From Sabethes cyaneus (Eukaryota; Arthropoda; Insecta; Diptera; Culicidae): DNA of 64,000 nt. A program made the position numbers and the translations under genes. Positions within the stretch are counted from its first letter, which is position 1; every line of letters begins with the position of its first letter. Shown here in pieces: positions 55,103-64,000 of the stretch. The stretch is from assembly GCF_943734655.1 (NCBI RefSeq), contig NC_071354.1, positions 37,907,347 to 37,971,346 on the forward strand, given 5' to 3'. A model generated the notes under the pieces. It had not been told where the DNA came from and did not search any database. It worked only from the letters and a program-made list of their open reading frames with translations.

Positions 55103-55471
55103 ATGGCATCTCACCTGATGATATATGTTGTATTCCTTTCCACACTATCTATTTCTGTTTCACTCATTCCACTCGATCGCGGTCTGTTCATCGCAGCAGC
55201 GAACCAGAAGCAGCCCGCGGGCAATGGAAGATCAAACACCGACGACGACGACTGGCTGAAGCTTGGGTGGATGATCGCAACCGGACGCTTCGAAGAGGAA
55301 CCACTTGATGTCTGCCATCGCGCAAAGGTGGTTCACATTATCTGGGCCCGTCTCTTGCGTTGTTCGTTCGTGACGTGCATTCGAGGGGTGGACATTATCG
55401 GTACGAAGTTTCCAGAGGTCAGTTCAGTGAAGTTTATTGCGGAGCGCTTTCGCAGCTTGGTGTCAAGTTGA
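55103..55471 (+). CDS. Possible small secreted protein
   Basis: From ATG 55103 (ATGGCATCTCACCTG) the frame encodes 122 residues beginning MASHLMIYVVFLSTLSISVS, a plausible signal peptide with cleavage after it. A polar stretch NTDDDDWLKLGWM and a C-terminal part with two cysteines (LRCSFVTCIRG) follow. The frame is open upstream to 55040. GC-rich third positions support coding, but I see no conserved domain, and the surrounding DNA could equally be a 5' untranslated region. No TATA box or polyadenylation signal was found close by. Confidence 0.3.
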   Translation: MASHLMIYVVFLSTLSISVSLIPLDRGLFIAAANQKQPAGNGRSNTDDDDWLKLGWMIATGRFEEEPLDVCHRAKVVHIIWARLLRCSFVTCIRGVDIIGTKFPEVSSVKFIAERFRSLVSS

Positions 55472-56300
55472 ACCCGCTTGTCGGGCAGTGTCTTTCGAGC
55501 GATAGTTAAGTTTTTGTGAATTGTGTGCTCATTTGTCTGTTGTAGACGATCGATTAGGCGAGGTGACGAACGCAGCTGCTGCAGGCCAGGCCATCATTTG
55601 TTGCGCTGATCGCCCGCCCCCACCCACTCGCAGGATAAGTGCAGACGAAGAGCGTCGGGCGCAAGTGCGATTCACTGTTGATTATTTATAATACATTTGA
55701 CAAACCTATACTAATTAATTAGTGTATATCCATAGTGTTATTATAAAGATTATTATTAAAATTGTCTATATTTGTGTAAACGATTTCAACGAGCAGCAAT
55801 TTGTTTGACGATCGATAAGTGCCGCAAGTGAGCTATTGTTTGTTAATTAATTTATAACATCAAAAATTAAGACGGTGGTGCGGATTCTAGCATGCGTATG
55901 ATGAAGTGCGAGTTTGTACCGATTGGTTCTTAAAACTAAACGCCACCAGTCAATGTTTGGGCTACACTTACAACTGGTCCGGAAGTGTCGACTGCAAGTG
56001 TGAACGTGTGAACTTCTGAAAGCCATAATCGGAAGCGCTTAGCCATTTCCCTTATTTAACTGGAAAATAAGGTGTGCGAAACAGTTATTAAGCAGGAGTT
56101 AATTCTCATAATTGTGATAAATAATCTGTTCCTGTACTAAGGATTTATTACCAGCTCGATCCAATCGAGTCGGGCGGCTCTTTTTCGGCCATTCATCCAG
56201 TGTGTTTGTGTGTGGTTAGAAGGAAAGTGTGATCTTCGACACCTGGCCGGAGTGCGGCGATCTGTCCCGCTGTTAGTCACAGTGAGTGTAAATAGTTAAT
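55472..56300 (+). other. Possible 5' untranslated exon region
   Basis: The DNA is non-repetitive, with GC-rich islands (GCAGCTGCTGCAGGCCAGG near 55570, CTGGCCGGAGTGCGGCGATC near 56243) and a good donor-like site CACA|GTGAGT at about 56280. No coding frame is seen. This fits the first exon of a gene with a long intron extending right, but it is only inference. Confidence 0.25.
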
Positions 56301-57020
56301 TTATTGAACTTTGAAATCATCATGAAAACACTAACTCGTAGAGAGCGGTTTCGCACTTGCTGCGGTGTGAATGAGACAATTTAGTTGCCCGTTTCTAACT
56401 CTCGTGGGAAAACGGATTAAATTTAGATCATGGAGATGAATTTTAATTTTTTGTTTTTTTAAGATTAATTGTGCAATATGATAAATTTCCATTAAATTTA
56501 ACTAAGATGATAAAATAAGATAAAAATTTAAGTATAATTCAATAACTTATTCTTTCCTATTAAAGCTTTCTTGACATTTGAAAAACATTTTCGAAATAAT
56601 ATTGAACGGATTTTGTCTCTGTGAATTAAATTTCTTTGGATATATGTTTTGGAACATATGTGTAATATGGAGATTGAGCAATTGGATGTTGTTATTTAAA
56701 TGTATGTCTAAATTTTCAGTTTGATTCGCGACAGCTACGTATTTCGCCACCGACTTGCAGGCTTCATCAGGAGTTCAAAAACTAACACGTTTATGGACCC
56801 TCTTGAAGTGTAAAACCTGGCTAAAAGTCAATCTGGACGAATAGAACAAACTTTTAATTCGGGACTGATATGTCGCTAAAATATTTATAAATGATTGGAT
56901 TGCAGTATTTTCATTCAGCTTTAAATTTCACAGTTTTACATTATGGTATTTATCTGGTTCTGATCAGCGATGATTCGATCACTTTGACTCAATTTTGATT
57001 CACTTAACAGTACTGTCTCG
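56301..57020. other. AT-rich DNA with a partial small MITE
   Basis: 56717-56775 (GATTCGCGACAGCTACGTAT and CTTGCAGGCTTCATCAG) is one end of the small element family found at 25901-26948. The rest is AT-rich with no gene. Confidence 0.45.
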
Positions 57021-57029
57021 GCGTAGCCT

Positions 57030-58095
57030 CGGTTAGATCTCGCGCGGCTGAAGCAGCCAGACGTCGCCGCAAACTACGCGCATTCACTCGAAGCTGCGCT
57101 GCCGGAAGAGGACGAGCTGGACGAAGCCCCTCTCGAGGACTGCTGGAACACCATTAAAACAGCCATCAGAGGTGTAGCGGAGAGCTCCATCGGGCATGTG
57201 GTCCGGAATCATCGGAACGATTGGTTTGACGATGAATGTAAGAGGGTGCGCGGGCGGCCAAGATGCACAATGCCAGACGTCAGAACGTGGAAAAACACAA
57301 ACAGAAGAAGAAACAGCGAAACCAAATCTTTCGGGAGAAAAAGCGCTACCTGGAACAGCAGGAATATGCAGAGTTGGAACGGCTGCATCGTTCTCAGGAA
57401 ACGCAAAAGTTCTACCAGAACCTGAACGGATCCCGCAAAAGCAAAGACGGGCAGTATTCTGACGGACGATCGTGAGGTGACCGATAGGTGGAAGCAGCTC
57501 TTCGACGAACACAGGCGGAGAACCATGGCGGCGGGGAAAGCGATTTCGACGGTGCAACAAACGACAGGCGAAGTTAAGGAGGCCATCATGCAGCTAAAGA
57601 ACAACAAGTCAGCTGGGAAAGATGGTATCGGAGCGGAGCTTATTAAAATGTGACCAGAAAAGCTGGCCGTTTGTTTGACTAATTGTTAGAATTTTGAGAT
57701 ACGGAACAGCTACCGGAGGAGTGGAAAGATGGGGTTATCTGCCCGATCTATAAAAAGGGCGGCAAGTTGGACTGTGAGAACTATCGAGCGATCACCGTTC
57801 TCAATGCCGCCTATAAAGTGCTGTCCCAAATCATTTTCCGCCGACTATAACCAATTGCGAACAGATTTGTGGGAACTTAGCAAGCCGGCTTCGTCGAAGG
57901 TCGGTTTACAACAGATCAAATATTCACGCTGCGGCTGATCCTACAAAAGGGCCGTGAGTTCTAACCCACCATTTGTTCGTTGACTTGAAAGCCGCATATG
58001 ATACCATCGACCGTAAAGAGCTATGGAAAATCATGGGGGAAAGGTAAATATGTCTAAAACAAAGTACATGCTGGCCAGCGGAACCGATGCCGCTT
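57030..58095 (+). pseudogene. RTE-clade retrotransposon, 5' part of split copy
   Basis: Frames give an endonuclease-RT linker (EDCWNTIKTAIRGVAESSIG, WFDDECKR, then a lysine/arginine-rich coiled stretch). KEAIMQLKNNKSAGKDGI-like residues follow near 57573-57630, then YRAITVLNAAYKVLS near 57783-57830 and FVDLKAAYDTIDR near 57975-58010. MSKTKYMLASGTDA at 58050-58092 is the segment after the ADD box, so an internal deletion removed the palm. It is cut at 58095 by a Transib-like element and resumes at 61141. Confidence 0.8.
58091..58095. repeat. 5-bp target-site duplication CGCTT, left copy
   Basis: CGCTT here and at 61141-61145 flanks the element with CACAGT/CACAAT termini; together they restore a continuous RTE sequence apart from small frame differences. 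Confidence 0.7.
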
Positions 58096-58381
58096 CACAG
58101 TAGTCCAAAAGGGCGAAAAGTGGAACTTTTTTCCTAGTGTCTTTTTGGTCTTCCGCACTTTTATTCATATGAATATGCATTAATCTAAAACTGTCAAAAG
58201 TTAGTCATCGCTTACTATAATGAAAATAAAAAAATTACTTTTTTGTGTTAGGAAATATAGGCATAGTTCGGCAAAGTTGTAAATATTGTAAAAACAAGCA
58301 ACTTTGCTGAAGAAATAAAATTTCTATCTCTATCGAGTGCTGAACTATGGGACATATTTCTTAAAACTTCTTTGAAAATTG

Positions 58382-58394
58382 ATTTTTCATACTT
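58382..58394. repeat. 13-bp target-site duplication, left copy
   Basis: ATTTTTCATACTT here is repeated exactly at 59710-59722, bracketing the LOA-type insertion; the T-run after the left copy is the poly(A) tail of the minus-strand element. Confidence 0.88.
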
Positions 58395-59709
58395 TTTTTT
58401 TCCTTGTTGGGGACCTTGGACCACTGCGACCAGTTCTTTGATCTATTGTGGTGTGTCCTCTTTTGCTGTATGCCTTTACTTATGAACAGCTACTATTTTG
58501 TTTAGTAATTGTTATTTTAATTGAAGGCATCATCCCAACACGGTAATATGTTGAGAATAAATTGTATTACTTTCTGAGGAGAACTAGCCCATATTTCTGA
58601 AGGCTCCAACAGTCCTTTATCAAGAAATTTGCCCCTTTTGTTGAATAATGCCGTGCATTCGCACAGTATATGATGAGCACTTTCACACTCTAGATTGCAG
58701 AAACGACATCTATCATCATTAAGCTTTCCTATTATCTTCAGATGATATTTGCTTGGACAATGACCAGTAACCACTCCGCTAAAAGTACTTAAATCTTTTT
58801 TTGAAAGATTCACTAGCTTTTGCGTGATTGAGGCATTTGGCTTAATAAACCGTTTTGCATGACGTGCTGATAGAGTATTATTCCAGTTCAATATGACCTG
58901 ATTCTCTTCCCATTTTTTCCCATTCCCATTTTTCCCCATCTTGCACGTACTATTGGATACCCCACAGAAAGGTTCCGGACCTATAAATTCCATTGCAGAT
59001 CCAGATCTGGCTAACTCGTCTGCTCTTTCATTACCTTTTATACCACAGTGCCCGGGAACCCAAAAGAGGTTTACCCTGTTGTGTGTAGATTGCTGTTGAA
59101 GCAGTTTTACACAGTCCCAGACTAATTTGGAAGTGCAAGCAACAGATTTTAGAGCTTTCAGAGCTGCTTGACTGTCTGAGAAAATACAAATATTTGCATA
59201 CCTATATTTTGTCTTCAAGCAGATCGAAGTACATTCTAGAATAGCATATATTTCGGCTTGAAAGACCGTTGGCCATTTGCCCATTGCCACTGACCTATTC
59301 AGTCCAGGACCAGTAATGCCAGCCCCCACTCGGTCTGCCAATTTCGAACCATCAGTGTAAAATGTTATTGAACCATCTCTGACATAGGGGCCCCTCTTTC
59401 CCATTCACTACGATCTGGTTCATGGATGCTAAATAAATGGTCAAAATCGATTTTTTTTCCATTAGATCTTCAGCTTGAAAAATAAGAGGATTAATTTCAA
59501 ATTCCTTTAGGATACTTAGGTGGCCTTTTAGATCACCACTGAAAAGATTTTTAGTTCGTCTGAGTCTTATTAAGTTTTTAACGGCATCTAGTTGAATGAC
59601 CTGAGATAATGGTAGCAGATTTAATAGAGCATCTAGGGCTTTAGACGGAGTAGTACCCATTGCTCCTGTTATAGCGATAGTAGCGAGCCTTTGCTCGCTT
59701 CATACTTAT
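58395..59709 (-). mobile_element. 5'-truncated LOA-clade retrotransposon insertion, 1315 bp
   Basis: On the minus strand it starts abruptly inside the RT domain (EQRLATIAITGAMGTTPSKA), continues LLNLLPLSQVIQLDAVKN and enters an RNase H domain. It has a 3' UTR of about 120 bases and ends in an A-run against the 13-bp duplication. Truncation at the 5' end, poly(A) and the duplication are the classic signs of target-primed reverse transcription. RNase H downstream of RT and the zinc-knuckle tail suggest the LOA clade, which includes Lian of Aedes. One frameshift near 59400 separates the RT end from RNase H. Confidence 0.88.
58517..59404 (-). CDS. LOA-type ORF2 C-terminus: RNase H plus zinc knuckle
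   Basis: An intact frame of 295 residues, the 3' part of a retrotransposon polyprotein. RNase H catalytic acids are all present: D18 (FYTDGSK), E51 (FQAEIYAIL), D77 (IFSDSQAAL) and D129 (GNERADELA), with H119 in VPGHCGIKG. The C-terminal part carries a knuckle-like GHCPSKYH, CRFCNLECESAHHILCEC. Such a domain removes the RNA strand during cDNA synthesis. The ATG is merely the first in frame; the real protein began far upstream and is truncated and frameshifted near 59400. Good preservation implies the insertion is fairly recent. Confidence 0.85.
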   Translation of the reverse strand: MGKRGPYVRDGSITFYTDGSKLADRVGAGITGPGLNRSVAMGKWPTVFQAEIYAILECTSICLKTKYRYANICIFSDSQAALKALKSVACTSKLVWDCVKLLQQQSTHNRVNLFWVPGHCGIKGNERADELARSGSAMEFIGPEPFCGVSNSTCKMGKNGNGKKWEENQVILNWNNTLSARHAKRFIKPNASITQKLVNLSKKDLSTFSGVVTGHCPSKYHLKIIGKLNDDRCRFCNLECESAHHILCECTALFNKRGKFLDKGLLEPSEIWASSPQKVIQFILNILPCWDDAFN

Positions 59710-59722
59710 ATTTTTCATACTT
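59710..59722. repeat. 13-bp target-site duplication, right copy
   Basis: Exact copy of 58382-58394 at the truncated 5' end of the LOA insertion. Confidence 0.88.
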
Positions 59723-61140
59723 AGCTTTTCTTAGTTGCATTTTACAAGAATACAATGTTCTAGGCAATTATCGAACCTGTCAAAATACACGTTTTTGCAG
59801 AAGACCGCATATCTCTTGGACCTTTCCTTGCTGAGTTATTGCATATTCAAGCTTTAAATTTAAATTTTTAAAGTTTTACGGGGTAAAATGGGGCAAGCGG
59901 ATTTATGAAATCAGTGCTTCATCTTAAAGCTTAAGTCGAGTACTATAAACTTGTATGGATTCCGCTTGTCCCCAACCACCCAAATGAGAGTACGGCAAGC
60001 ATTGGTTTTATGTGTTTCGTGCTCGCTAAAGGCTCGATACGCGTCCATTTTTTTGTGTTTTTAGATAGACACATGATTTCTTCGGCAAAATTATAGAAAA
60101 TATAAAGGTAAACAATTTTGCTAAAGAAATGAGATTTCTATCTCTATCGAGTGCAGAGTTGTAGAGCATTTTCTTTGGAAATTCTTTAAAAATAAGTTTT
60201 TCATATTTAACGTATGCTGGTTGCATTTAACAAGAGTGTATGGTTCTAGGCGATTATTGAAAGATTCAAAACACATATTTTTGCAGAAGCTTGCAAATCT
60301 CTAGGACCACAAAGTTACAAAGTTATCGCTTATTTAACCTGTGTTTTTCCTTAACTTCACGTGCCAAAAGCGATAACTTTATAAGGAAAGATCCTAGTGA
60401 TTTGCAATCTTCTACAAAAACGTGTATTTTGAGTCTTTAATTAATCGCCTAGAACCATATATTTCTGTAAAATGCAATCAACATAAGCTAAGTAGGAAAA
60501 ACTAATTTTTAAAGAATTTCCAAGGAAAATGCTCTACAGCTCTGTCCTCGATAGAGATAGAAATGTCATTTCTTTAACAAAGTTTTTTGCTCTTATGTTT
60601 TCCATAACTTTGTCGAAAAAACCATGTGTCTATCTACTAACACAAAAAAATGGACGTGTATCGAACTTTTAGTGAACGCGAAACACATCAAACGTATGCT
60701 TACCGTACTCTCCTTTGGGTGGTTGGTGACAAGCGGAACCCATACAAGTTTATAGTACTCGACTTAAGCTTTAATATGAAGCATTGATTGCATAAATCCA
60801 CTTGCCCCATTTTACCCCATAGGCTCGTGAAACTACGGAAATTTAATGCATGAATGCATGAAGTCCTATAGTTCAGCACTCGAAAAAGACAGAAATTTTA
60901 TTTCTTCAGCAAAGTTGCTTAGTTTTACAATATTTACAACTTTATTGAAGAAACTATGTCTATATTTCATAACACACTATTTTTTTTATTTTCATTATAA
61001 TAAGCAATGGCTAACTTTTGACAATTTTAGATTAAGGGGGATATTCATACGAACAAAAGTGCTGAAGACCATAAATGATAAAATGAAAGCAAAAGACATT
61101 AGGAAAAAAGTTCCGCTTTACGCTATTTTGGACCATTGTG

Positions 61141-61765
61141 CGCTTGGGCAGTAGTATATTGATCGACGGCGATGAGTTTGAGGTAGTCGACGAATTTGTC
61201 TACCTTGGCTCACTGGTAACGGCGGACAATGATACCAGCCGTGAGATTCGGAGGCGTATTATCAGTGGAAGTCGTGCTTCACAAGTAATTGCGGAGTTCC
61301 CGTACAAAGTACAAGACGCTTATTAGACCGGTTGTTCTCTACGGGCATGAAACTTGGACAATGCTCGAGGAGGACCTGCGAGTTTTCGAACGACGAGTGT
61401 TAAGAACGATCTTCGGCGGCGTACAGGAGATCGGAGTATGGAGGCGGAGAATGAACCATGTACTCACATAGCTCTATGGCGAACCCAGTATCCAGAAGGT
61501 GGCTAAAGCTGGACGGATACGGACGGGCAGGGCATGTTGCAAGAATGCCGAAGACTACCCTGCAAAGATGGTGTTCGCCTCAAATCCGGTAGGAACAAGA
61601 CGACCAGGAGCGCAGCGAGCAAGAGGGTTAGACCAGGTGGAGTGAGATCTAGCGGAGAGTACACGGTGTCCGAGGAATTGGAGAGCGGTAGCCTTCAACC
61701 GTGTTACATGGAGAAACTTTGTTCAACAGGCTTTGTCTTAGGACGGCAAGCCACCTAAGTAAGTA
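61141..61765 (+). pseudogene. RTE-clade retrotransposon, 3' part of split copy
   Basis: After the right CGCTT copy the frame reads RLGSSILIDGDEFEVVDEFV, YLGSLVTADNDTSREIRRRI, then LIRPVVLYGHETWTMLEED, LRVFERRVLRTIFGGVQ and WRRRMNHVL (61138-61470). The remaining C-terminus reaches about 61760, and the end carries an AAGTAAGTAAGTG short tandem repeat, as RTE elements end in short repeats rather than poly(A). It continues 57030-58095. Confidence 0.85.
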
Positions 61766-61865
61766 AGTGAATGACTGCGGATGAAATACTAATTCTACTT
61801 TTAAATACTCAGAATTGAAGCTGGTAATATTTTCGGAGCGTGGACCCCAACACCTCTACTTAAAT

Positions 61866-62110
61866 GATTTCATGAATCATGGGGCCCCAGCAATTGAACA
61901 TTCGTGAGTCGTAAAAAAGGTTTAATTGAAATAGAAATTTTGGTTTAAAGTTCGGGGCCACAACTGTCCCATTTGAATCGCTTGATTTCATAAATCATGG
62001 GGCCCCAGCAATTGAACATTCGTGAGTCGTAGAAAGAGTTTAACTGGAATAAAAATTTTGGAAAATCTCATTTTGTGCAACGACGAAATTTTTACCGGGG
62101 CCCACCGGGC
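61866..62110 (+). repeat. Two-unit tandem repeat, period 118 bp
   Basis: TCATGGGGCCCCAGCAATTG and AACATTCGTGAGTCGTA occur at about 61877 and 61995, followed each time by GTTTAA.TGGAATA.AAATTTTGG. A stretch of GCCCGG repeats (GGGCATTTGCCCGGTTGCCC) follows at about 62107-62127. No coding frame. Confidence 0.7.
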
Positions 62111-62159
62111 ATTTGCCCGGTTGCCCGGTAGGCCAGTCCGCCCCTGGTCGAGCCTAATT

Positions 62160-62400
62160 TCCCTCTGCAAGACGCTTCGATCAAGGAGCATTTGCCGCCG
62201 TACAAAGCTGATAATATACAACTAGAACAGTAGTCATCTACGGATTTGAGACAGTATCTTTGCTTACGGAAGATATACGAGCACTTGCCGTACTTGAACG
62301 AAAGGTTTTGCGGACTATTTTTAGCGGAGTACAAACGGAAAGCGGAGAGTGGCGTAGGCGTATGAATCACGAGTTGCAGGCACTGTTAAGAGATGAGAAG
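62160..62400 (+). pseudogene. RTE-clade retrotransposon fragment (C-terminal region)
   Basis: Residues SLCKTLRSRSICRRTKL, VVIYGFETVSLLTEDIRALA, VLERKVLRTIFSGVQTESGE and WRRRMNHELQALL match the same region as 61290-61470, but from a more diverged copy. Flanks are unrelated. Confidence 0.75.
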
Positions 62401-62439
62401 AATAAGAAGAAGAAAAAGATAAAGTTTACTTAACTTACA

Positions 62440-62592
62440 AGGGAAGTTAACTGCCTAAAGCTTGAAATCCTGGGACTGAGCGAGGTCCGTTGGCTGAATA
62501 TACTCGACAGAGAGGAATTGGATTCCTACTAAGCTCTAATGCGGTCCTGATGAAGTGGCAATCGACAGACGAAAGAATATAGAACACGAAAC
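62440..62592 (+). pseudogene. RTE-clade endonuclease fragment, left part
   Basis: REVNCLKLEILGLSEVRWL matches the start of the APE-type endonuclease of RTE elements (xxxLDILGLSEVRW). It is cut at 62593 by a small MITE and continues at 62877. Confidence 0.7.
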
Positions 62593-62876
62593 CACAGACA
62601 AACAGACATAACACTCGTTTTCCATTCTTCGTACCAAATAAACCGTCATTTCAAATTTGAGCTTAGTTGGGAATGTCTCCGTTTTGGTCAAAGTGGCGCT
62701 TCTTGACGAAAGAAGGGGAATTCCCCATGAAAAATTCTTCCTACTTCAAGGGATACTCCTGTTGCTATCTGATATTTGGGAATGTCGATCATAGATGGTG
62801 CTAGTGTTGAGGCTAAATGCGAGGTACGATAATTTTTGCGGATTTTTCTTCCAAGAGTTATGTCTGTTTGTCTGTG
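62593..62876. mobile_element. 284-bp MITE in RTE endonuclease
   Basis: Perfect 20-bp inverted ends CACAGACAAACAGACATAAC. The direct repeat ACGAAAC (62586-62592 and 62877-62883) is 7 bp, or 8 if one end base is counted differently, compatible with hAT- or P-like integration. No coding frame. Confidence 0.75.
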
Positions 62877-63310
62877 ACGAAACCTTACAGCAATCCAGTG
62901 CTATGCGCCAACAGATGCTGACGATCTGCAGAAAGAGAGTTTTTACGTCTAGCTGAACAGTGTGGTTGAGAAAATCCTTAAGGTGAACATTCAAATCCAT
63001 TTGGAAGACTTCAACGCGACAACTGGCTTAAACAACACGAATATTGTACGGATCATGTGCCATGTGCTAGAAGAGATGAGCGAATACGGCGGGCTGTTCA
63101 CAGATTTCTGTGTTAATAACAACATGTTCATTGCTGCTGCTTCCCCATAGACCAGCATAAGGGATTCCCGCAACGGCCGAACAGAAAACCAAATTGCACA
63201 CATTTGCATCAGTCGTAGGTGGAGAACAAGTCTTCACGATGTACACAACAAGCGCATAACCGATCTACCTTCGCCGATTTTCGAAGATCTACATCAAACG
63301 ATGAGGATTG
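62877..63310 (+). pseudogene. RTE-clade endonuclease fragment, right part
   Basis: TLTAIQCYAPTDADDLQKES, NSVVEKILKVNIQIHLEDFN (catalytic GDFN changed to EDFN), MSEYGGLFTDFCVNNNMFIA and TENQIAHICISRRWRTSLHD (IDHI changed to IAHI) follow the order of an RTE endonuclease. Two catalytic positions are mutated and stops occur (62952), so it is dead. Confidence 0.8.
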
Positions 63311-64000
63311 ATGGCCATACCTGGAAATGCTCTTGCGCTTGAGCTCCTGTTCTGCAGGTGATGGGCGGCTCAAACAGCGTCTGTCGCGGAGCGTGCGGCT
63401 GAATATGAATTGCTGTATCCCGCAAGTTATACTTACTTAAGATGGCAGACCCATCAGCGGAATAAAGGTATAGCGACACCGGTAAGGTAGTATACCGAAA
63501 CTAACATTTAACGACAAGGTCGTCAGAGTACATATACGACAGTCAATATGGCACCGAATAGCACCCTTCTCTTCCCTTATTCAGTGTACCAACATGCTCT
63601 CATAGACTCGGGAAATCATCACAAAAAAATAAAATCAGTTCAACTAACCTGCTAGCCGTAATAAGATCTTGCAGCTCAAAGCACTAAACGTTGCATTCTA
63701 CAGGTTCTATTACTTTTTGGGGCATAAATTACACTACATATTAAGATTTCTGCCCAATTAAAATTCATCACTATACATATTTTCACTTTTTCGCCATCGA
63801 TTTTTCATTAATTTTTTTCGGTCGTTCCATTCGTCCCATCACTCGCGAAGATTAACTTGAGGCACAGAAAACTTTAATTTACCACTCAAACAGTTATTTA
63901 GTAAGATATTATAATGATTTTGCCCAAATTGTTCACTTGAATTGATAGGAAAAACTTCACTTCGTTTCGATTGCAATTCCGAATCCGCGACCGTCGTTGT
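63311..64000. other. No gene recognised at the right edge
   Basis: Short unrelated open frames only. From about 63640 the DNA is AT-rich. Nothing here matches another part of the window. Confidence 0.4.

Larger units (their letters stand above)
58096..61140. mobile_element. Transib-like element, 3045 bp, long inverted repeats, with nested LOA element
   Basis: Left end CACAGTAGTCCAAAAGGGCG; right end on the other strand CACAATGGTCCAAAATAGCG. Five-base duplication CGCTT. The outer 300 bp and most of the two halves (58096-58394 plus 59723-60335, against 60360-61140) are imperfect inverted repeats, so a transcript could fold back on itself. RSS-like CACAGTG termini plus five-base duplication point to Transib. 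No transposase frame is present, so it is non-autonomous. Its own insertion into an RTE copy and the LOA insertion into it give a clear order of events. Partial relatives lie at 24340-25240. Confidence 0.75.

Noticed and set aside
57084..57607. Minus-strand frames of 158 and 132 codons
   Set aside because: They are antisense to the RTE linker region, whose plus-strand reading matches the family.

Overview
The window looks like nuclear DNA of a culicine mosquito, most probably Aedes. The evidence is short AT-rich introns with GT..AG borders, dense nested transposons of mosquito type (RTE, R1, LOA with RNase H, BEL/Pao, many TA-flanked MITEs), and mosquito-like histone relics. There are no bacterial operons, tRNA genes or CRISPR arrays. 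All exon calls were made by eye from splice motifs, reading phase and alignment between paralogs; no transcript or database was consulted.

The main host content is a cluster of six F-box/leucine-rich-repeat (LRR) genes, called A to F here: A 6290-7741 (-), B 8247-10356 (-), C 20260-22307 (-), D 22536-23862 (-), E 32214-33944 (-) and F 34378-43588 (+, head to head with E). B, C and F are complete: a short N-terminal exon ending inside the F-box, a large exon of about 400 to 500 codons with the rest of the F-box and most LRRs, and short C-terminal LRR exons. A, D and E stop at a good splice donor at the same codon position and have no C-terminal exons of their own nearby. E, D and C lie in series upstream of one C-terminal module (20260-20890), so alternative N-terminal modules could share it, or E and D may be truncated. 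F-box/LRR proteins normally act as substrate receptors of SCF ubiquitin ligases.

Between these genes lie transposon relics. Retroelements are at 1-2760, 15.56-18.65 kb (BEL pol split by an R1 element), 30.2-31.4 kb (RTE), the 7.27-kb intron of F, 44.9-46.8 kb (R1), 52.9-53.3 kb, 57.0-61.8 kb (RTE split by a Transib-like element that itself holds a LOA element) and 62.2-63.3 kb (RTE). Several nested insertions keep clear target-site duplications.

The most unexpected content is a set of broken replication-dependent histone genes within repeats bounded by the near-palindrome GACGTAGGACTACGTC. H2B lies at 10.98 kb, H2A and H2B in two copies of one repeat (11.8-14.4 and 28.1-30.0 kb), H3 at 15.0 kb, and H1 and H4 at 49.2-50.3 kb, several with the histone mRNA 3' stem-loop. 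All five histone classes are represented, as fossil histone clusters or as histone-capturing transposons.

A small minus-strand coding exon ends opposite gene F (43762-43936). The region 53.3-56.5 kb is mostly non-repetitive and may hold the 5' part of a gene extending out of the window.
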